A stretch of DNA of 51,326 bases from Eubacteriales bacterium (GTDB lineage Bacteria > Bacillota > Clostridia > Christensenellales > UMGS416), in the NCBI GenBank assembly GCA_028693155.1, contig JAQUVY010000004.1, positions 1 through 51,326 of the forward strand, given 5' to 3'. Below the pieces are notes generated by a model that saw nothing but the letters and a program-made list of their open reading frames with translations, ran no database searches and was not told the origin of the DNA. Shown one piece after another: positions 14,124 through 30,357 of the stretch. Position numbers and translations under genes: made by a program. Within the stretch, counting starts at the first letter, position 1, and every line of letters starts with the position of its first letter.

Positions 14124-14960
14124 TCAACCCTTTACCGCTCCGGCCGTCAGACCCGACACGATATACTTTTGCATGAAAACATACAGCACCAGGATGGGCA
14201 GCAGCGCCAGAAGGAAGGCGGCGAAGGCCAGGTTTGCCTCAAAGCTGTATTGGTTTTTGAAGTTGAACATGAACAGCGGCATGGTCCACATTCTTGAGGA
14301 TTTGTTCAGCACCAGCAGGGGGAGCATGAAGTCGTTCCAGATCCACAGGGCGTTGAGGATGATGATGGTGGAGGTCATAGGCATGATGAGCGGGTAAACA
14401 ATGCGGAAGAAGGTCTGCAAAACGGTGCAGCCGTCCAGCAGCGCCGATTCCTCCAGCTCCCCGGGGATGGAGCGCAGGTACCCCACATAGAGAAACACGG
14501 ACTGCGCCAGCGCGAAGCTCAGATAACACAGGATCAGCCCGGGCAGGTTCATCAGGTTCAGCTTGTTCAGCACCAGCGTCAGGGGCACCATGATGACCTG
14601 AAAGGGCACAAAAATGGCCATCAGCAGGTAATAATAAAGCCCGTTGTAAAACTTGGATACCCGCATTTTCCGGGCGATGGCGTAGGAGACCATGGGGGTG
14701 ACGACTACGATGAGCGCGATGGAGGCCACGGTCACGATGACCGAGTTTTTCACATAGGTCAGAAAGCTGGAGCGGCTGAGGATATAGCGAAAGTTTTCCA
14801 GATAAAAGCTTTTGGGCAGCGCAAAAAAGTTTTCGGAAATTTCCGCCGGCGTCTTAAAGGCCGTTGCCACCGTCAGATACATGGAGAACAGCACGATCAG
14901 CGAGCCCAGGGCAACGAAGAGATAAATCAAAATTTTTCCCGGGCGAATGCGCACACGCAT
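14124..14960 (-). CDS. Carbohydrate ABC transporter permease (MalG/MsmG type)
   Basis: This 278-residue inner-membrane protein has six hydrophobic segments and the EAA-loop stretch EESALLDGCTVLQTFFRIVYPLIMP that contacts the ATPase. The N-terminus and the PLFMFNFKNQY region are typical of the CUT1 family MalG-like permeases. It begins 1 bp after the stop of the partner permease gene. No ATPase gene is in the operon, as is common in Bacillota where one MsmX-type ATPase serves many importers. The sugar is unknown. Confidence 0.92.
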   Translation of the reverse strand: MRVRIRPGKILIYLFVALGSLIVLFSMYLTVATAFKTPAEISENFFALPKSFYLENFRYILSRSSFLTYVKNSVIVTVASIALIVVVTPMVSYAIARKMRVSKFYNGLYYYLLMAIFVPFQVIMVPLTLVLNKLNLMNLPGLILCYLSFALAQSVFLYVGYLRSIPGELEESALLDGCTVLQTFFRIVYPLIMPMTSTIIILNALWIWNDFMLPLLVLNKSSRMWTMPLFMFNFKNQYSFEANLAFAAFLLALLPILVLYVFMQKYIVSGLTAGAVKG

Positions 14961-14961
14961 A

Positions 14962-15846
14962 TCAGATGCCCTCCTTTTCGCGGGTCAGCCAAAACTGCAC
15001 CACCGACACCAGCGCGATGATGAGAAACAGCACCACGGACTGCGCCACGCCGAAGCTAAAGCGGTTTTCCGCAAAGGCGTTGCGATAAATAAGCAGACCA
15101 ATGGATTCGGTGGCGCGCCCGGGGCCGCCGTCGGTCATGCCGCGCAGCAGGTCAAAGAGCGTGAGGCCGGCCTTGAGTGTCAGCACCAGCACCACGTTGA
15201 GCACGGGCATGAGGTAGGGCAGGGTGATGGAACGAAAGCGGTGCCAGGCGTTTGCGCCGTCGATGGTGGCCGCCTCGTACAGCTCCTGCGGGATTACCTG
15301 CAGACCGGCCAGCAGCAGCACCGTGGGCGTGGCCACGCCCTGCCAAAGATTTACCAGCAAAATGCCGTACTGCGCGGTGGCCGGATCCGAAAGAATGCTT
15401 TTCTTTAAAATTTCAATGTTCAGCGCCTGACCGATCATAGGACCGATGCGGTAAAGAATCTCATTCCACATAAGGCCGATGACCACCATGGACAGCACGG
15501 CGGGAAAGAAAAACACGGCCCGGAAAAAGGTTTGCCCTTTGATGCGCATGTTCAGGCACAGCGCGCACGCCAGCGCCAGCACCAGCACCCCCACCACCAG
15601 CATGGCGGTGTAGCGAAAGGTAAAGCCCAGAGAGTTGAGCATGCGGCTGTCCTGGAACATTTTGATGTAGTTGTCCAGCCCGATGAATTCATGAGTGCGG
15701 GAGACGCCGTTCCAGTTGGTCAGGGAGTAATAGATGCCGATACCAATGGGGACAATCAGGAACAGCGTATACAGCGCCGAGGCGGGCAGCACGAAGGCCA
15801 AATAGGTGCCGCTGCCCGAACGGCGGCGGTGGGAGGCGGATTTCAA
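14962..15846 (-). CDS. Carbohydrate ABC transporter permease (MalF/MsmF type)
   Basis: This 294-residue inner-membrane protein pairs with the MalG-type permease. It has six membrane segments and the EAA-loop EAATIDGANAWHRFRSITLP. I set the start at TTG 15846: it follows ggaaaggaag at a fair distance and gives the usual short positively charged N-terminus; the ATG at 15912 would add 22 residues from the terminator region. An intrinsic terminator separates it from the binding-protein gene, which would lower its expression relative to the binding protein. Confidence 0.9.
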   Translation of the reverse strand: MKSASHRRRSGSGTYLAFVLPASALYTLFLIVPIGIGIYYSLTNWNGVSRTHEFIGLDNYIKMFQDSRMLNSLGFTFRYTAMLVVGVLVLALACALCLNMRIKGQTFFRAVFFFPAVLSMVVIGLMWNEILYRIGPMIGQALNIEILKKSILSDPATAQYGILLVNLWQGVATPTVLLLAGLQVIPQELYEAATIDGANAWHRFRSITLPYLMPVLNVVLVLTLKAGLTLFDLLRGMTDGGPGRATESIGLLIYRNAFAENRFSFGVAQSVVLFLIIALVSVVQFWLTREKEGI

Positions 15847-15933
15847 AACGGACACTTCCTTTCCGCACCCAAAAGGTGCCGAAAATAGCTTTTGCAGATC
15901 AGGGCGCGGCATACTGGAAAGAAAAGGGGCAGC

Positions 15934-15964
15934 AAAAAACGCGGCTCATGGAACCGCGTTTTCA
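15934..15964 (-). terminator. Intercistronic attenuating terminator in the ABC operon
   Basis: On the minus strand a 9-bp stem (aaaacgcgg with ccgcgtttt, 15962-15954 with 15944-15936) ends in a U-run. It lies between the binding-protein gene and the permease genes, where partial termination commonly keeps the binding protein in excess. Confidence 0.82.
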
Positions 15965-15980
15965 GATCGGCACAGAGGGG

Positions 15981-17270
15981 CTATTGTTTGAAGTCCTTAA
16001 AGGTCTGATCCAGCTCCTTATAGAAGGCCTCCCGGGCCCAGGTGGTCAGGAAGTTCTGCTTCACGATGACAAATTGATCGTACAGCCCGGCCGGCCAGTC
16101 CGAATCCATGGGGCCGGCGATGGCCTGCCCCGCCTGGATCTTTTCGGTGATGGCGGCGTATTCGGGCAGCCCGCTGTTGACGCCCTTGATGCAGGACAGG
16201 GAGCCGTCCTCATCGGCCCAGGTTTGGGCGCCCTTGTCCACAAAATAGTTCAGGAACTGAACGGCGGCGTCGCCCTTGGCGGCGTCCTTGGGCTGGGCGC
16301 TTAGGCACAGCGCGTAGTCGATGCCCCAGTGCGGCTTGGTATCCTCGGCTTTTTCGGCGGGGAAGGGGAACACGCCGAACGCAAAGCCGGGGTTGGCCTT
16401 GCGCAGCACGGGGATGATCCAGTTGCCCTGAATGAGCATGGCGCCGGTTCCGTTGGCAAAGTCGCCCAGCCCGGCCTCATAGCCCGTGCCCAAATAATCG
16501 CTCTGCACATATTCCTTGCGGGTCTTTTCCAGAAAATCGGCATATTTGTCCATGCCGGGAATGTCCTTAACGCTTAAATCCCCGTTGATGACCTCCAGGA
16601 TCTGATCCGTGTCCATCAGGTTTTCCATGACGGTGGTGCCGGCATGGCCGAGGGTCCACTGCTCCTTGTCGGTGACCTGCAGGGGCTGCACGCCGTCGGC
16701 CTTGAGCTTGTCGCACACCTGATAAAACTGCTCCAGCGTGGTGGGGATCTCCACCTGCTTTTCCTCAAAGATCTTTTTGTTGTAAAACACGCCCACGAAG
16801 TTCAGCGACACGGGCAGCATATAGTTGGCGTCTTTGTAGCGGGTGAATTCTTTATAAGGCTCCTCAACCTTCTCCATGAAGGCTTCGCCGGTGATGTCCC
16901 GCACATAGCCTTCGTCGATGAGCAGCTTGCCGTCGGCGTTGAACCAGCTGGAGAACAAATCGGGCACGTCGCCGCTGGCGCAGCGGGTCTTGAGCACGGT
17001 GCCCGAGTCGGGGATGTTGTTCTGCTCAATGGTGATGTTGGGGTTTTGGGCGGTGAAGGCGGCGATGATCTGGTCAATAATATCCACCACTTCGCGCTTT
17101 TGCTGAAAGAACTCCACTGTGACCTTCTTTTGCGTGTCGGCCGAGGGCGTGCCGGCGGTGGTGCCCGGGGCGGGGGTGGCCTGGGGTTGGGTGCGGGCGC
17201 AGCCGGCAAGACCGCCAACGGCCAGCACGCCGCTCAAAAGCCCGGCCAGCAGCCGGATCTTTGTTTTCAT
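15981..17270 (-). CDS. Extracellular sugar-binding lipoprotein of an ABC importer
   Basis: This 429-residue family 1 solute-binding protein starts with a lipoprotein signal peptide: a basic N-terminus, a hydrophobic core, and the lipobox LAGC with the modified Cys at 24. A Pro/Thr/Ala-rich linker follows, then a typical sugar-binding fold (VTVEFFQQKREV, NITIEQNNIP, MLIQGNWIIP). It would capture a carbohydrate outside the cell and deliver it to the two permeases encoded downstream. RBS is aaggagg. The gene upstream on the same strand is an unknown membrane protein 67 bp away. The substrate cannot be told from sequence. Confidence 0.93.
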   Translation of the reverse strand: MKTKIRLLAGLLSGVLAVGGLAGCARTQPQATPAPGTTAGTPSADTQKKVTVEFFQQKREVVDIIDQIIAAFTAQNPNITIEQNNIPDSGTVLKTRCASGDVPDLFSSWFNADGKLLIDEGYVRDITGEAFMEKVEEPYKEFTRYKDANYMLPVSLNFVGVFYNKKIFEEKQVEIPTTLEQFYQVCDKLKADGVQPLQVTDKEQWTLGHAGTTVMENLMDTDQILEVINGDLSVKDIPGMDKYADFLEKTRKEYVQSDYLGTGYEAGLGDFANGTGAMLIQGNWIIPVLRKANPGFAFGVFPFPAEKAEDTKPHWGIDYALCLSAQPKDAAKGDAAVQFLNYFVDKGAQTWADEDGSLSCIKGVNSGLPEYAAITEKIQAGQAIAGPMDSDWPAGLYDQFVIVKQNFLTTWAREAFYKELDQTFKDFKQ

Positions 17271-17290
17271 AAAAAATCATCCTCCTTGAG

Positions 17291-17323
17291 TTTTGCCATT
17301 AGCTTGCGTAAGCCGCGGCAAAA
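17291..17323 (-). other. Nested inverted repeat upstream of the binding-protein gene
   Basis: The outer arms ttttgcc (17291-17297) and ggcaaaa (17317-17323) enclose an inner hairpin, gctt/aagc (17302-17313). It lies 7 bp beyond the RBS of the binding-protein gene. It could be an operator or an RNA structure that affects translation; nothing more can be said. Confidence 0.4.
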
Positions 17324-17337
17324 TCATGGATGCCTTT

Positions 17338-18432
17338 TTATGGAAGGAATTCCGATGTTTTTTGCAGGATAAGCGTTTCGGCGGGAAAGTCCAGCTGCAA
17401 GCGACCGCGGCTCAGCGGGGTGGGGCGGCACACCGCCGCGCCGCCCCGCGTGGTCAGGTAGCCTGCCGACAAATAAATGTTCTGCACCCGGTAACCATCC
17501 GCCCAAAGGCGCACCAGCGTGTAGTCCCCCGACGGCCGGGGCACAAAGATGGCGGCGCTGCCGTCCTGCGCCGTCCATAGCCCCGAAAGCGTGGGATAGG
17601 CCGGCAGCACGGCAAAGCGCAGATAAGCGCCGGTGCGCAGCGCGCTGTAAAGGCGGCACACGGGCTGGGGCAGGCCGCGGCGCAGGTCGTCGCCCGCGCC
17701 GTTCGTCAGGCGAAAAGAAAACAGCCGCGCCGCGTTGGCGGGCATGGGGCAGTGCGTGGCCTCCCGGCCTTGGGGAAACCAGCAGCAGCGCGCGGCGCGC
17801 AGCACATCCGCCAGGGCATAGCCCTCGCTCAGCAGGGCGGCGCACAGGCTGGCGCTGTGCATCAGCTCGCCCTTGTCCTGCGCATCCCAAGCGCAAGCCA
17901 GCAAAATATCCCACCGCGCGGGCGCGGTCATGCCCCGGTTGCGGCTGCACAGCGCGGCCGCCCCGGGCAGATCTCCATCCCACAGGCGCGCCTGCGCCAT
18001 GCGGCAGCCCCAGGTATCCAGCAGGCTCTGGGCGGGCGCGAAATCTTCCAACTTCACCGCCACAGAGGCAGCCTCGCCAAAGCGGCCGTCCTGCGCGCAT
18101 AACCAGGCCTGGCATAACGCCGCCCAGTCGCCCGCCCGGCGGTAAGCAGCGGGAAGGGAGGCATACAGCCCATAGGCCCGGGTCATATCGCCCGCTGCTC
18201 GGGTGGCCTGCGCCTGCCCGAAGGTGAGCCGCGCGCCGGCCAGCACGCCCACACCCAGACACAGCATCCCGCAAAGCAGCAGCGCCCTTAAGGTAAACCG
18301 TCGATGATAAAAAAAGAAAAAGCCTGCCACAACGACGGGCAGGCAGCAAAGGACAAACAAAAACCAGCCGGGAAGCGCGCGGCAAAGCGCGGCCAGCCGC
18401 ACAGCAAAGCGCATACAGGCGGACACGTTCAT
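17338..18432 (-). CDS. Unknown membrane protein leading the sugar ABC operon
   Basis: This 364-residue protein has two N-terminal hydrophobic helices (about 18-38 and 46-64), then a helical region with TPR-like A-x-x-L/A-x-x-Y spacing (residues ~75-215), then a beta-rich C-terminal domain (from ~245). I do not recognise a family. The start is ATG 18432 with a gagggag RBS. It lies 67 bp upstream of the sugar-binding protein gene on the same strand, and its start faces the rpoB promoter. The layout suggests a membrane-anchored protein with an extracytoplasmic part that works with the importer, but this is inference. Confidence 0.6.
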   Translation of the reverse strand: MNVSACMRFAVRLAALCRALPGWFLFVLCCLPVVVAGFFFFYHRRFTLRALLLCGMLCLGVGVLAGARLTFGQAQATRAAGDMTRAYGLYASLPAAYRRAGDWAALCQAWLCAQDGRFGEAASVAVKLEDFAPAQSLLDTWGCRMAQARLWDGDLPGAAALCSRNRGMTAPARWDILLACAWDAQDKGELMHSASLCAALLSEGYALADVLRAARCCWFPQGREATHCPMPANAARLFSFRLTNGAGDDLRRGLPQPVCRLYSALRTGAYLRFAVLPAYPTLSGLWTAQDGSAAIFVPRPSGDYTLVRLWADGYRVQNIYLSAGYLTTRGGAAVCRPTPLSRGRLQLDFPAETLILQKTSEFLP

Positions 18433-18487
18433 GGCGGCCTCCCTCAAGGTTTTTGCAAAAAATACAGTAGGAATGTAAAAAAGATCG

Positions 18488-18516
18488 TTGACAGCACTTG
18501 ACAGCTGTGATAACAT
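18488..18516 (+). promoter_or_regulatory. rpoBC promoter
   Basis: A perfect TTGACA (18488-18493), a 17-bp spacer and TAACAT (18511-18516) lie about 200 bp upstream of rpoB. A second TTGACA begins at 18499 within the spacer but has no -10 at a proper distance. Confidence 0.7.
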
Positions 18517-18588
18517 AGGTAGACGCATTAAGGTGGGGTTTCATGCCATGCGTATATGTGCGTATGTGCCTTGCGAAAGGCGGTATCC

Positions 18589-18622
18589 CATCATTTTCCA
18601 GTGGTTATACTACTGGATGATG
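18589..18622 (+). promoter_or_regulatory. Hairpin in the rpoB leader
   Basis: An 11-bp stem with a 3-nt bulge (18589-18602 with 18612-18622) and a 9-nt loop sits in the 195-nt 5' leader, followed by cttttcgg. It may be an attenuator or part of a regulatory leader. The rest of the leader (18623-18717) shows no ORF. Confidence 0.45.
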
Positions 18623-18717
18623 CTTTTCGGTGCTGGTATCTATAGTATACACTGCGCCGAAAAAGTCAAGCACAGTGTTTTTAGACACATAAATTTTTTT
18701 CAGGGGTGATTAATTAC

Positions 18718-22479
<3,762 letters not shown>

Positions 22480-22491
22480 GGGGTATTGCCG

Positions 22492-26178
<3,687 letters not shown>

Positions 26179-26193
26179 TTTTCCAAAAGGAAC

Positions 26194-26225
26194 AAGCTGC
26201 GGTGCGCAAGTGCCGCAGCTTTTTT
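26194..26225 (+). terminator. Intrinsic terminator after rpoC
   Basis: The arms aagctgcgg (26194-26202) and ccgcagctt (26213-26221) pair perfectly around a 10-nt loop, followed by a T-run to 26225. Confidence 0.9.
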
Positions 26226-26307
26226 GCGCCGTGCCTTGGGTGCACAGCCAACCGCGCGCGCAGCCGTCAAAGGACACAGCCCCATAGTGCGGACTTTAGC
26301 GGGCTAA

Positions 26308-26341
26308 GTTGTGCACAGGTGGACGCCGTTTTGTGCACAAC
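26308..26341 (+). promoter_or_regulatory. Inverted repeat upstream of the str-operon promoter
   Basis: The arms gttgtgcaca (26308-26317) and tgtgcacaac (26332-26341) are perfect inverted repeats with a 14-bp spacer. Each arm is itself nearly palindromic (TGTGCACA). The element lies 45 bp upstream of the -35 box. It could be an activator or repressor site; no binding protein is known to me for it. Confidence 0.45.
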
Positions 26342-26385
26342 CGCATGAAAAAAGGAAAATAAAACATGTTTTTGGCGGGATTGTA

Positions 26386-26414
26386 TTGACAAATCCCGTC
26401 ACAGGTAATAAAAT
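26386..26414 (+). promoter_or_regulatory. Promoter of the L7Ae-rpsL-rpsG-fusA operon
   Basis: A perfect TTGACA (26386-26391), a 17-bp spacer and TAAAAT (26409-26414) lie 66 bp upstream of the L7Ae-like gene. Confidence 0.8.
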
Positions 26415-26479
26415 AACAAAGCGTCAGTGTAGGGAAAGTGTGTCTTTCTCTGTCCCTGCGCAGAAAGCAAGGTTTTTTC

Positions 26480-26728
26480 TTGAACGATTTAGCGATCCCT
26501 GACCGACGGGTGGTTGGCGCCAAACAGGTGCTGCGCGCGCTGGAAGGGGGAAGGGTGGAAAAAGTCTTTTTGGGTCTGGATGCCGACGACCATATTCTGC
26601 GTCGTTTTCGCGCCCTGTGCAAAGAGCATAACGTCCCCTATGAAGAGATCGAATCCATGAAAGAACTGGGAGCCGCCTGTCATATCGACATCGGTGCGGC
26701 GGTCGCCTGCCTTGTGCGGGCGCAATGA
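26480..26728 (+). CDS. L7Ae/L30e-family RNA-binding protein (YbxF-like)
   Basis: This 82-residue protein belongs to the L7Ae/L30e/S12e family, which binds kink-turn RNA. It shows VVGAKQVLRALEGGRV, the VFLGLDAD strand, and the signature MKELGAACHIDIGAAVACL. The B. subtilis homologue YbxF is encoded at the same place between rpoC and rpsL. The start is probably TTG 26480; the longer frame has no RBS. It is the first gene of the str operon after a near-consensus promoter. A role as a ribosome-associated or RNA-binding protein is inferred from the family. Confidence 0.85.
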   Translation: MNDLAIPDRRVVGAKQVLRALEGGRVEKVFLGLDADDHILRRFRALCKEHNVPYEEIESMKELGAACHIDIGAAVACLVRAQ

Positions 26729-26801
26729 TTTTCTTGCGTACACGTTTCCCGAGGGTTGCGGGGAATTTGTATATCATTAATTAAGGAGGTGCGGTTCATA
26801 C

Positions 26802-27176
26802 ATGCCTACTATCAATCAAATCGTACGCATGGGACGGAAGCGCACAACGAAAAAGAGCAAATCTCCCATTATGGACAATTGCCCGCAGAAGCGCGGCGTT
26901 TGCCTCGTGGTGAGAACCGATACCCCGAAAAAGCCGAACTCGGCTTTGCGTAAAGTCGCAAGGGTGCGCCTGACCAATTCCAAAGAAGGCACGGTTTACA
27001 TCCCCGGCATCGGCCATAACCTGCAGGAGCACTCCGTCGTGTTGATTCGCGGCGGCAGAGTCCGGGATTTGCCTGGTGTTCGTTATCATATCATCCGCGG
27101 CGCTCTGGATGCCGCCGGTGTAGATAAACGCCGTCAGGCCCGTTCGTTGTACGGTGCCAAAAAGCCCAAGAAATAA
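26802..27176 (+). CDS. rpsL: 30S ribosomal protein S12
   Basis: S12 lies at the decoding centre and takes part in tRNA selection. The 124-residue protein keeps PKKPNS (42-47) and GHNLQEHS (71-78). Residue 88, in the loop GGRVRDLPG, is Arg (codon CGG) where nearly all bacteria have Lys; K88R (E. coli mature numbering K87R) is a classical streptomycin-resistance substitution. Asp89, the site methylthiolated by RimO in other bacteria, is kept. The start is ATG 26802 with ttaaggagg. Confidence 0.98.
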   Translation: MPTINQIVRMGRKRTTKKSKSPIMDNCPQKRGVCLVVRTDTPKKPNSALRKVARVRLTNSKEGTVYIPGIGHNLQEHSVVLIRGGRVRDLPGVRYHIIRGALDAAGVDKRRQARSLYGAKKPKK

Positions 27177-27294
27177 CCAAATGGTTCTTTTCGAGGCGTC
27201 CGAAAGGTGATTCGCGCTTGGAACGTGCGTAAAGTACCCGCCGGAGGCTTTTAAGAGAACTGCACAATAACGCGTGATTTAAGGAGGTATTCCT
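27177..27294 (+). other. 118-nt rpsL-rpsG intercistronic region
   Basis: This is longer than other spacers in the ribosomal operons here. It ends with the rpsG RBS ttaaggagg and otherwise has no ORF. In E. coli the rpsL-rpsG spacer (about 100 nt) holds the S7 autoregulatory site; whether this one does cannot be told by eye. Confidence 0.3.
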
Positions 27295-27765
27295 ATGCCA
27301 AGACGTAGCGGAGTGCCCAAGCGCGAAGTGCTGGCCGATCCTATTTACAACAGCAAAGTTGTAACGAAGCTCGTCAATAAGGTTATGCTTGACGGTAAAA
27401 AAGGGACCGCGCAGCGCATTTGCTATGGCGCATTTGATATTATTAAAGACAAGACCGGCCGTGAGCCGATGGAAGTTTTTGAAGAGGCCATGAACAATGT
27501 CATGCCTCTGCTGGAAGTGAAAGCCCGCCGTGTGGGCGGCGCCACTTATCAGATCCCCATGGAGGTACGCCCGGTGCGTCGTCAGACGTTGGGTCTGCGC
27601 TTCCTGGTGTCCTTCGCCCGTACCCGCAGCGAGCGCACGATGACCGAGCGCCTGGCTGGCGAGGTCATGGACGCGGCGGCCAATACCGGCAACGCCGTGA
27701 AGCGTAAGGAAGAGATGCATCGTATGGCAGAGGCCAACAAGGCTTTCGCCCATTACCGTTGGTAG
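27295..27765 (+). CDS. rpsG: 30S ribosomal protein S7
   Basis: S7 nucleates assembly of the 30S head and contacts E-site tRNA. The 156-residue length and the sequence ([48 protein letters not shown]) match the bacterial family from end to end. The ATG follows aaggaggtattcct. It lies between rpsL and fusA in the usual str-operon order. Confidence 0.98.
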   Translation: MPRRSGVPKREVLADPIYNSKVVTKLVNKVMLDGKKGTAQRICYGAFDIIKDKTGREPMEVFEEAMNNVMPLLEVKARRVGGATYQIPMEVRPVRRQTLGLRFLVSFARTRSERTMTERLAGEVMDAAANTGNAVKRKEEMHRMAEANKAFAHYRW

Positions 27766-27929
27766 GCTAAAATATAAGCTGGATGCAATCATGCGGGTGG
27801 AGGAGCGTTGGGTCGTTTCTTCACCCGCATCTTCGTATGTATAAACAAGCCCAGTGCGGGTTATGTAAGAATAGGAAACATTCCGTAAGGGCAGCACCCT
27901 TCGGTGAAATTTTAGGAGGATAATTTAGA

Positions 27930-29999
27930 ATGGCCAGACAGCTTCCGCTGGAAATGACCCGTAACGTGGGCATCATGGCGCACATTGACGCGGGCAAGAC
28001 CACGACCACAGAGCGCATTCTGTTCTATACCGGCGTGAACTACCGCATGGGCGAAACCCATGAGGGCGCCGCCACGATGGACTGGATGGCGCAGGAGCAG
28101 GAGCGCGGCATTACCATTACGTCTGCCGCGACCACCGCTTATTGGAAAAAGCACCGCATCAACATCATTGATACTCCCGGACACGTGGACTTCACCGTTG
28201 AAGTGGAGCGCTCGCTGCGCGTGCTGGACGGCGCCGTGGCCGTGTTTTGCGCCAAGGGCGGCGTAGAGCCCCAGTCCGAGACCGTGTGGCGCCAGGCCAG
28301 CAAGTACAGCGTGCCGCGCATCGCCTTTGTCAACAAGATGGACATCACCGGAGCGGATTTTTACCGCGTTGTGGATATGATGCACACGCGCCTGCAGGCC
28401 AACGCAGTACCCATTCAGCTGCCCATGGGCGCTGAGGATACCTTCGTGGGCATGATCGATCTGATCGAAAACCGCGCCGAGGTCTATGAGGATACGCTGG
28501 GCAAGGACATGGAGTACATGGACATCCCCGCAGAGTATGCCGAGAAGGCCGCGCAGTATCGCCATCAGCTGATGGAAGCGGTGGCCGAGACCAGCGAAGA
28601 GCTGATGGAGAAGTTCTTTGAGAACGACGAGCTGAGCAAGGAAGACCTGAAGGCCGGCCTGCGCAAGGCCTGCCTGGCCTGCGATCTGGTGCCCGTGCTG
28701 TGCGGCACCGCGTACCGCAACAAGGGCGTGCAGCCCCTGCTGGACGCCGTGGTGGATTACCTGCCCTCGCCTTTGGACATGCCCCCCATCACCGGCACCT
28801 CGGTGGACGGTGATGAGCAGCTGGAGCGCCATCCCGGCGACGACCAGCCCTTCTCCGCGCTGGCGTTTAAGATCATGACCGACCCCTATGTGGGCAAGCT
28901 GGCATTCTTCCGTGTGTACTCGGGCAAGCTGGACGCAGGCGCGGGCGTTTATAACGCCAGCAAGCGCAAGCGCGAGCGCATCGGCCGTATCCTTCAGATG
29001 CACGCCAACGAGCGAAAGGATCTGGAGACGGTGTACTGCGGCGACATCGCCGCGGCGGTTGGTCTGAAGAGCACCACCACCGGCGACACGCTGTGCGATG
29101 AGTCCAATCCCATCGTGCTGGAGTCCATGGAATTCCCCGAACCGGTCATCAAGGTGGCCATTGAGCCCAAAACCAAGGCCGGCCAGGACAAGATGACCAT
29201 GGCGCTGGTAAAGCTGGCGGAAGAGGATCCCACCTTCAAGACCTACACCGATACCGAAACGGGACAAACCATCATCGCCGGCATGGGCGAGCTGCATTTG
29301 GAGATCATCGTGGATCGTATGATGCGCGAGTTCAAGGTGGAGGCCACCGTGGGTCAGCCCCAGGTTTCCTACCGCGAAGCCATTCGCAAGGCAGCACGCG
29401 GCGACGGACGTTTTGTTCGCCAGTCGGGCGGCCGCGGCCAGTTCGGTCACGCCGTCATCGAGATCGAGCCTTTGGAGCCCGGTTCCGGCTATGTGTTTGA
29501 GGACGGCATCGTGGGCGGTGTCATTCCCAAGGAATATATCCCTGCGGTCGATGCCGGTATCCGCGAGGCCATGATGAACGGCCCGCTGGGCGGCTATGAG
29601 CTGGTGGACTTCAAGGCCCGTTTGGTCGACGGTTCTTACCACGAAGTCGACTCCTCGGAAATCGCCTTCAAGGTGGCCGGCACCATGGCGCTGCGTGAAG
29701 CCTTGAAGAAGGCCGATCCCTGCATCCTGGAGCCCATCATGAACGTGGAAGTCACCATGCCCGAGGAATACCTCGGCGACGTCATCGGCAACCTGAACGC
29801 GCGCCGCGGACAGATCGAAGGCATGGACATGAACGCCGGTTCGCAGATCGTGCGGGCGAAGGTGCCGTTGGGCGAGATGTTCGGTTATGCAACCGACCTG
29901 CGCTCCCGCACCCAGGGCCGCGGTAACTTCTCCATGGAGCCTTCGCATTTCGCCGAGGTACCCAAGGGCGTGGCCGACAAGCTCATCGAGAAGAAATAA
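27930..29999 (+). CDS. fusA: Elongation factor G
   Basis: EF-G is the GTPase that moves tRNA and mRNA through the ribosome. The 689-residue protein has P-loop AHIDAGKTT (17-25), switch I RGITI (59-63), switch II DTPGH (81-85) and NKMD (135-138), followed by domains II to V with the family C-terminus. RBS is taggagga. A hairpin (atgcgggtg with cacccgcat) lies in the 164-nt gap after rpsG, without a T-run. A strong terminator follows. tuf, which commonly comes next, is not here. Confidence 0.98.
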   Translation: MARQLPLEMTRNVGIMAHIDAGKTTTTERILFYTGVNYRMGETHEGAATMDWMAQEQERGITITSAATTAYWKKHRINIIDTPGHVDFTVEVERSLRVLDGAVAVFCAKGGVEPQSETVWRQASKYSVPRIAFVNKMDITGADFYRVVDMMHTRLQANAVPIQLPMGAEDTFVGMIDLIENRAEVYEDTLGKDMEYMDIPAEYAEKAAQYRHQLMEAVAETSEELMEKFFENDELSKEDLKAGLRKACLACDLVPVLCGTAYRNKGVQPLLDAVVDYLPSPLDMPPITGTSVDGDEQLERHPGDDQPFSALAFKIMTDPYVGKLAFFRVYSGKLDAGAGVYNASKRKRERIGRILQMHANERKDLETVYCGDIAAAVGLKSTTTGDTLCDESNPIVLESMEFPEPVIKVAIEPKTKAGQDKMTMALVKLAEEDPTFKTYTDTETGQTIIAGMGELHLEIIVDRMMREFKVEATVGQPQVSYREAIRKAARGDGRFVRQSGGRGQFGHAVIEIEPLEPGSGYVFEDGIVGGVIPKEYIPAVDAGIREAMMNGPLGGYELVDFKARLVDGSYHEVDSSEIAFKVAGTMALREALKKADPCILEPIMNVEVTMPEEYLGDVIGNLNARRGQIEGMDMNAGSQIVRAKVPLGEMFGYATDLRSRTQGRGNFSMEPSHFAEVPKGVADKLIEKK

Positions 30000-30017
30000 G
30001 AACAACGGTATACACAG

Positions 30018-30048
30018 CGGCCTCCCGATTTTTGGGAGGCCGTTTTTT
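30018..30048 (+). terminator. Intrinsic terminator after fusA
   Basis: A 9-bp perfect stem, cggcctccc (30018-30026) with gggaggccg (30034-30042), a 7-nt loop and a run of six T. It ends the str operon. Confidence 0.93.
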
Positions 30049-30357
30049 GCTGCGAGTCTAGCTTTTTGTGCCTGGGATGTTCGGTGAGCGCCTGATGAAG
30101 CGAATATTTTGTTAAGCGGCACAAAGGCGCGGGCAAAAGGAACACGGTGCGGAAATAAACCCGATCGGTTTCGCAAAAAACGTGAAAACATCGGCACAAC
30201 TGGCGAAGAGCCGCTGCCGAATGTCCTTGCAGGGGCGGCGGCGCAGCTGAGACACCACGGATTGGAAAAAATTGTGAATTGCAATCATGAATGGGATATC
30301 ATGGAAGAAAAAGCGAAAAAAAGATAGGACATAAGCCAAATTACTCAAAAAAACATC
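30049..30357 (+). other. Intergenic region where tuf would be expected
   Basis: No convincing gene is present. A 72-codon open frame (30109-30327) lacks an RBS and resembles nothing I know, and no trace of EF-Tu sequence is visible. The only oddity is a short aattgtgaattgcaat element near 30270. Confidence 0.5.

Noticed and set aside
27912-30284. A 790-codon minus-strand open frame opposite fusA
   Set aside because: Also a mirror of codon bias in fusA; low-complexity composition and no start signals.
30109-30327. A 72-codon ORF between fusA and rpsJ
   Set aside because: No RBS, no conserved motif, and it ends just before the S10 promoter; I treat it as chance.
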